Assembly: GCA_003194525.1 (NCBI GenBank)
Contig: NBIV01000003.1
Location: 1 to 64,000 of the forward strand
DNA length: 64,000 nt
Reading direction: 5' to 3'
Source: Gracilariopsis chorda
Taxonomy: Eukaryota; Rhodophyta; Florideophyceae; Gracilariales; Gracilariaceae
Shown: positions 63,872 through 64,000 of the stretch, piece after piece
Layout of the letters: the number at the start of each line of letters is the position of its first letter
Numbering within the stretch: position 1 is the first letter of the stretch
The notes under the pieces: model-generated
Database searches by the model: none
Told to the model about the DNA's origin: nothing
What the model saw: the letters and a program-made list of their open reading frames with translations, nothing else
Program-made: the position numbers and the translations under genes

Positions 63872-64000
63872 TGTGGATGTGCGATCAGTTAGGTGGCTCA
63901 TTGTTGATGTATGGTTGTGCTACCGCGTCGGTGTTGGAAAATGAACATGAACAACACAATTCTGGAGTTCTGCTTCTCTCTTGCTCGCTTTTTGTTTACT
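63872..64000 (-). repeat. Copia-2 5' LTR (partial, leaves the window)
   Basis: The minus-strand 3' end of the 5' LTR, matching 57491-57620. The rest lies beyond the window. Confidence 0.75.

Larger units (their letters stand above)
57491..64000 (-). mobile_element. Copia retrotransposon 2, decayed and cut by the window end
   Basis: Gag, protease, integrase, reverse transcriptase and RNase H follow on the minus strand from 63850 to 57781. The LTR sequence at 57491-57620 matches 63872-64000 (CGATCAGTTAGGT.GCTCATTG, TGCTACCGCG, AACA.CACAAT). A primer-binding site (ATTATGGGCCC, 63861-63871) lies next to the 5' LTR. LTR-like insertions C (60338-61135) and D (62764-63588) interrupt integrase and gag. 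The family differs clearly from Copia 1: its RNase H end VQRIRDSFETRELDTLRWI is of another lineage. Confidence 0.85.

Overview
This window looks like transposon-dense nuclear DNA from a eukaryote, most likely a red alga. That is an inference from the mix of content: mostly intronless open frames, a carbohydrate-active heparinase-fold protein with a Ser/Pro/Ala linker, Harbinger elements that carry a Myb-like partner gene, and Drosophila-copia-like Copia elements. It is not proven by a marker gene. I recognised no rRNA, tRNA or CRISPR array. Most protein-like segments are decayed copies with frameshifts and stops. The best intact host-type genes are a GT25-like glycosyltransferase (4937-6016) and a large secreted alpha/alpha-toroid protein (47965-51453, minus).

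Layout. 0-10.8 kb: a broken Harbinger transposase, a decayed coiled-coil gene, the GT25-like gene, a truncated EME1/MUS81-like gene abutting a truncated STT3 pseudogene (both between copies of a dispersed repeat), and a Harbinger Myb-like gene. 10.9-17.4 kb: a Copia element (plus strand) interrupted by two LTR-like insertions. 17.6-33.2 kb: a Helitron (minus strand) split at one TA dinucleotide by a 10.6-kb terminal-inverted-repeat element (21998-32600). 34.3-40.3 kb: a second, Rep-deleted Helitron between 294-bp direct repeats. 40.6-42 kb: a PIN-like fragment and a duplicated piece of the GT25-like gene. 42-45.4 kb: a Harbinger element with an intact transposase. 48-51.5 kb: the toroid protein. 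52.2-54.8 kb: a Harbinger element with complete termini and a 3-bp target duplication. 57.5-64 kb: a second Copia element (minus strand), also hit by two LTR-like insertions.

The most unusual object is the 10.6-kb element. Its ends are near-perfect 23-bp inverted repeats flanked by TA, and the second Helitron preserves the empty site. Inside, leftward genes (a coiled-coil protein and a multi-pass membrane protein) and rightward genes (a beta-class adenine-type DNA methyltransferase followed 24 bp later by a SET-domain protein, then hydrophilic proteins) diverge from two tandem 330-bp modules. Each module folds into a long hairpin, and the two hairpin loops are in opposite orientation (flip and flop). 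A transposase fragment resembling the Plavaka/KDZ group lies near the right end. The element is decaying: stops and shifts interrupt the methyltransferase, SET and transposase frames.

Four related insertions of about 800-910 bp, with TG...CA ends, extended inverted termini and perfect 5-bp target duplications, sit inside the two Copia elements. Removing them rejoins Copia reading frames. They are either solo LTRs of an unseen retroelement or a non-autonomous integrase-mobilised family.
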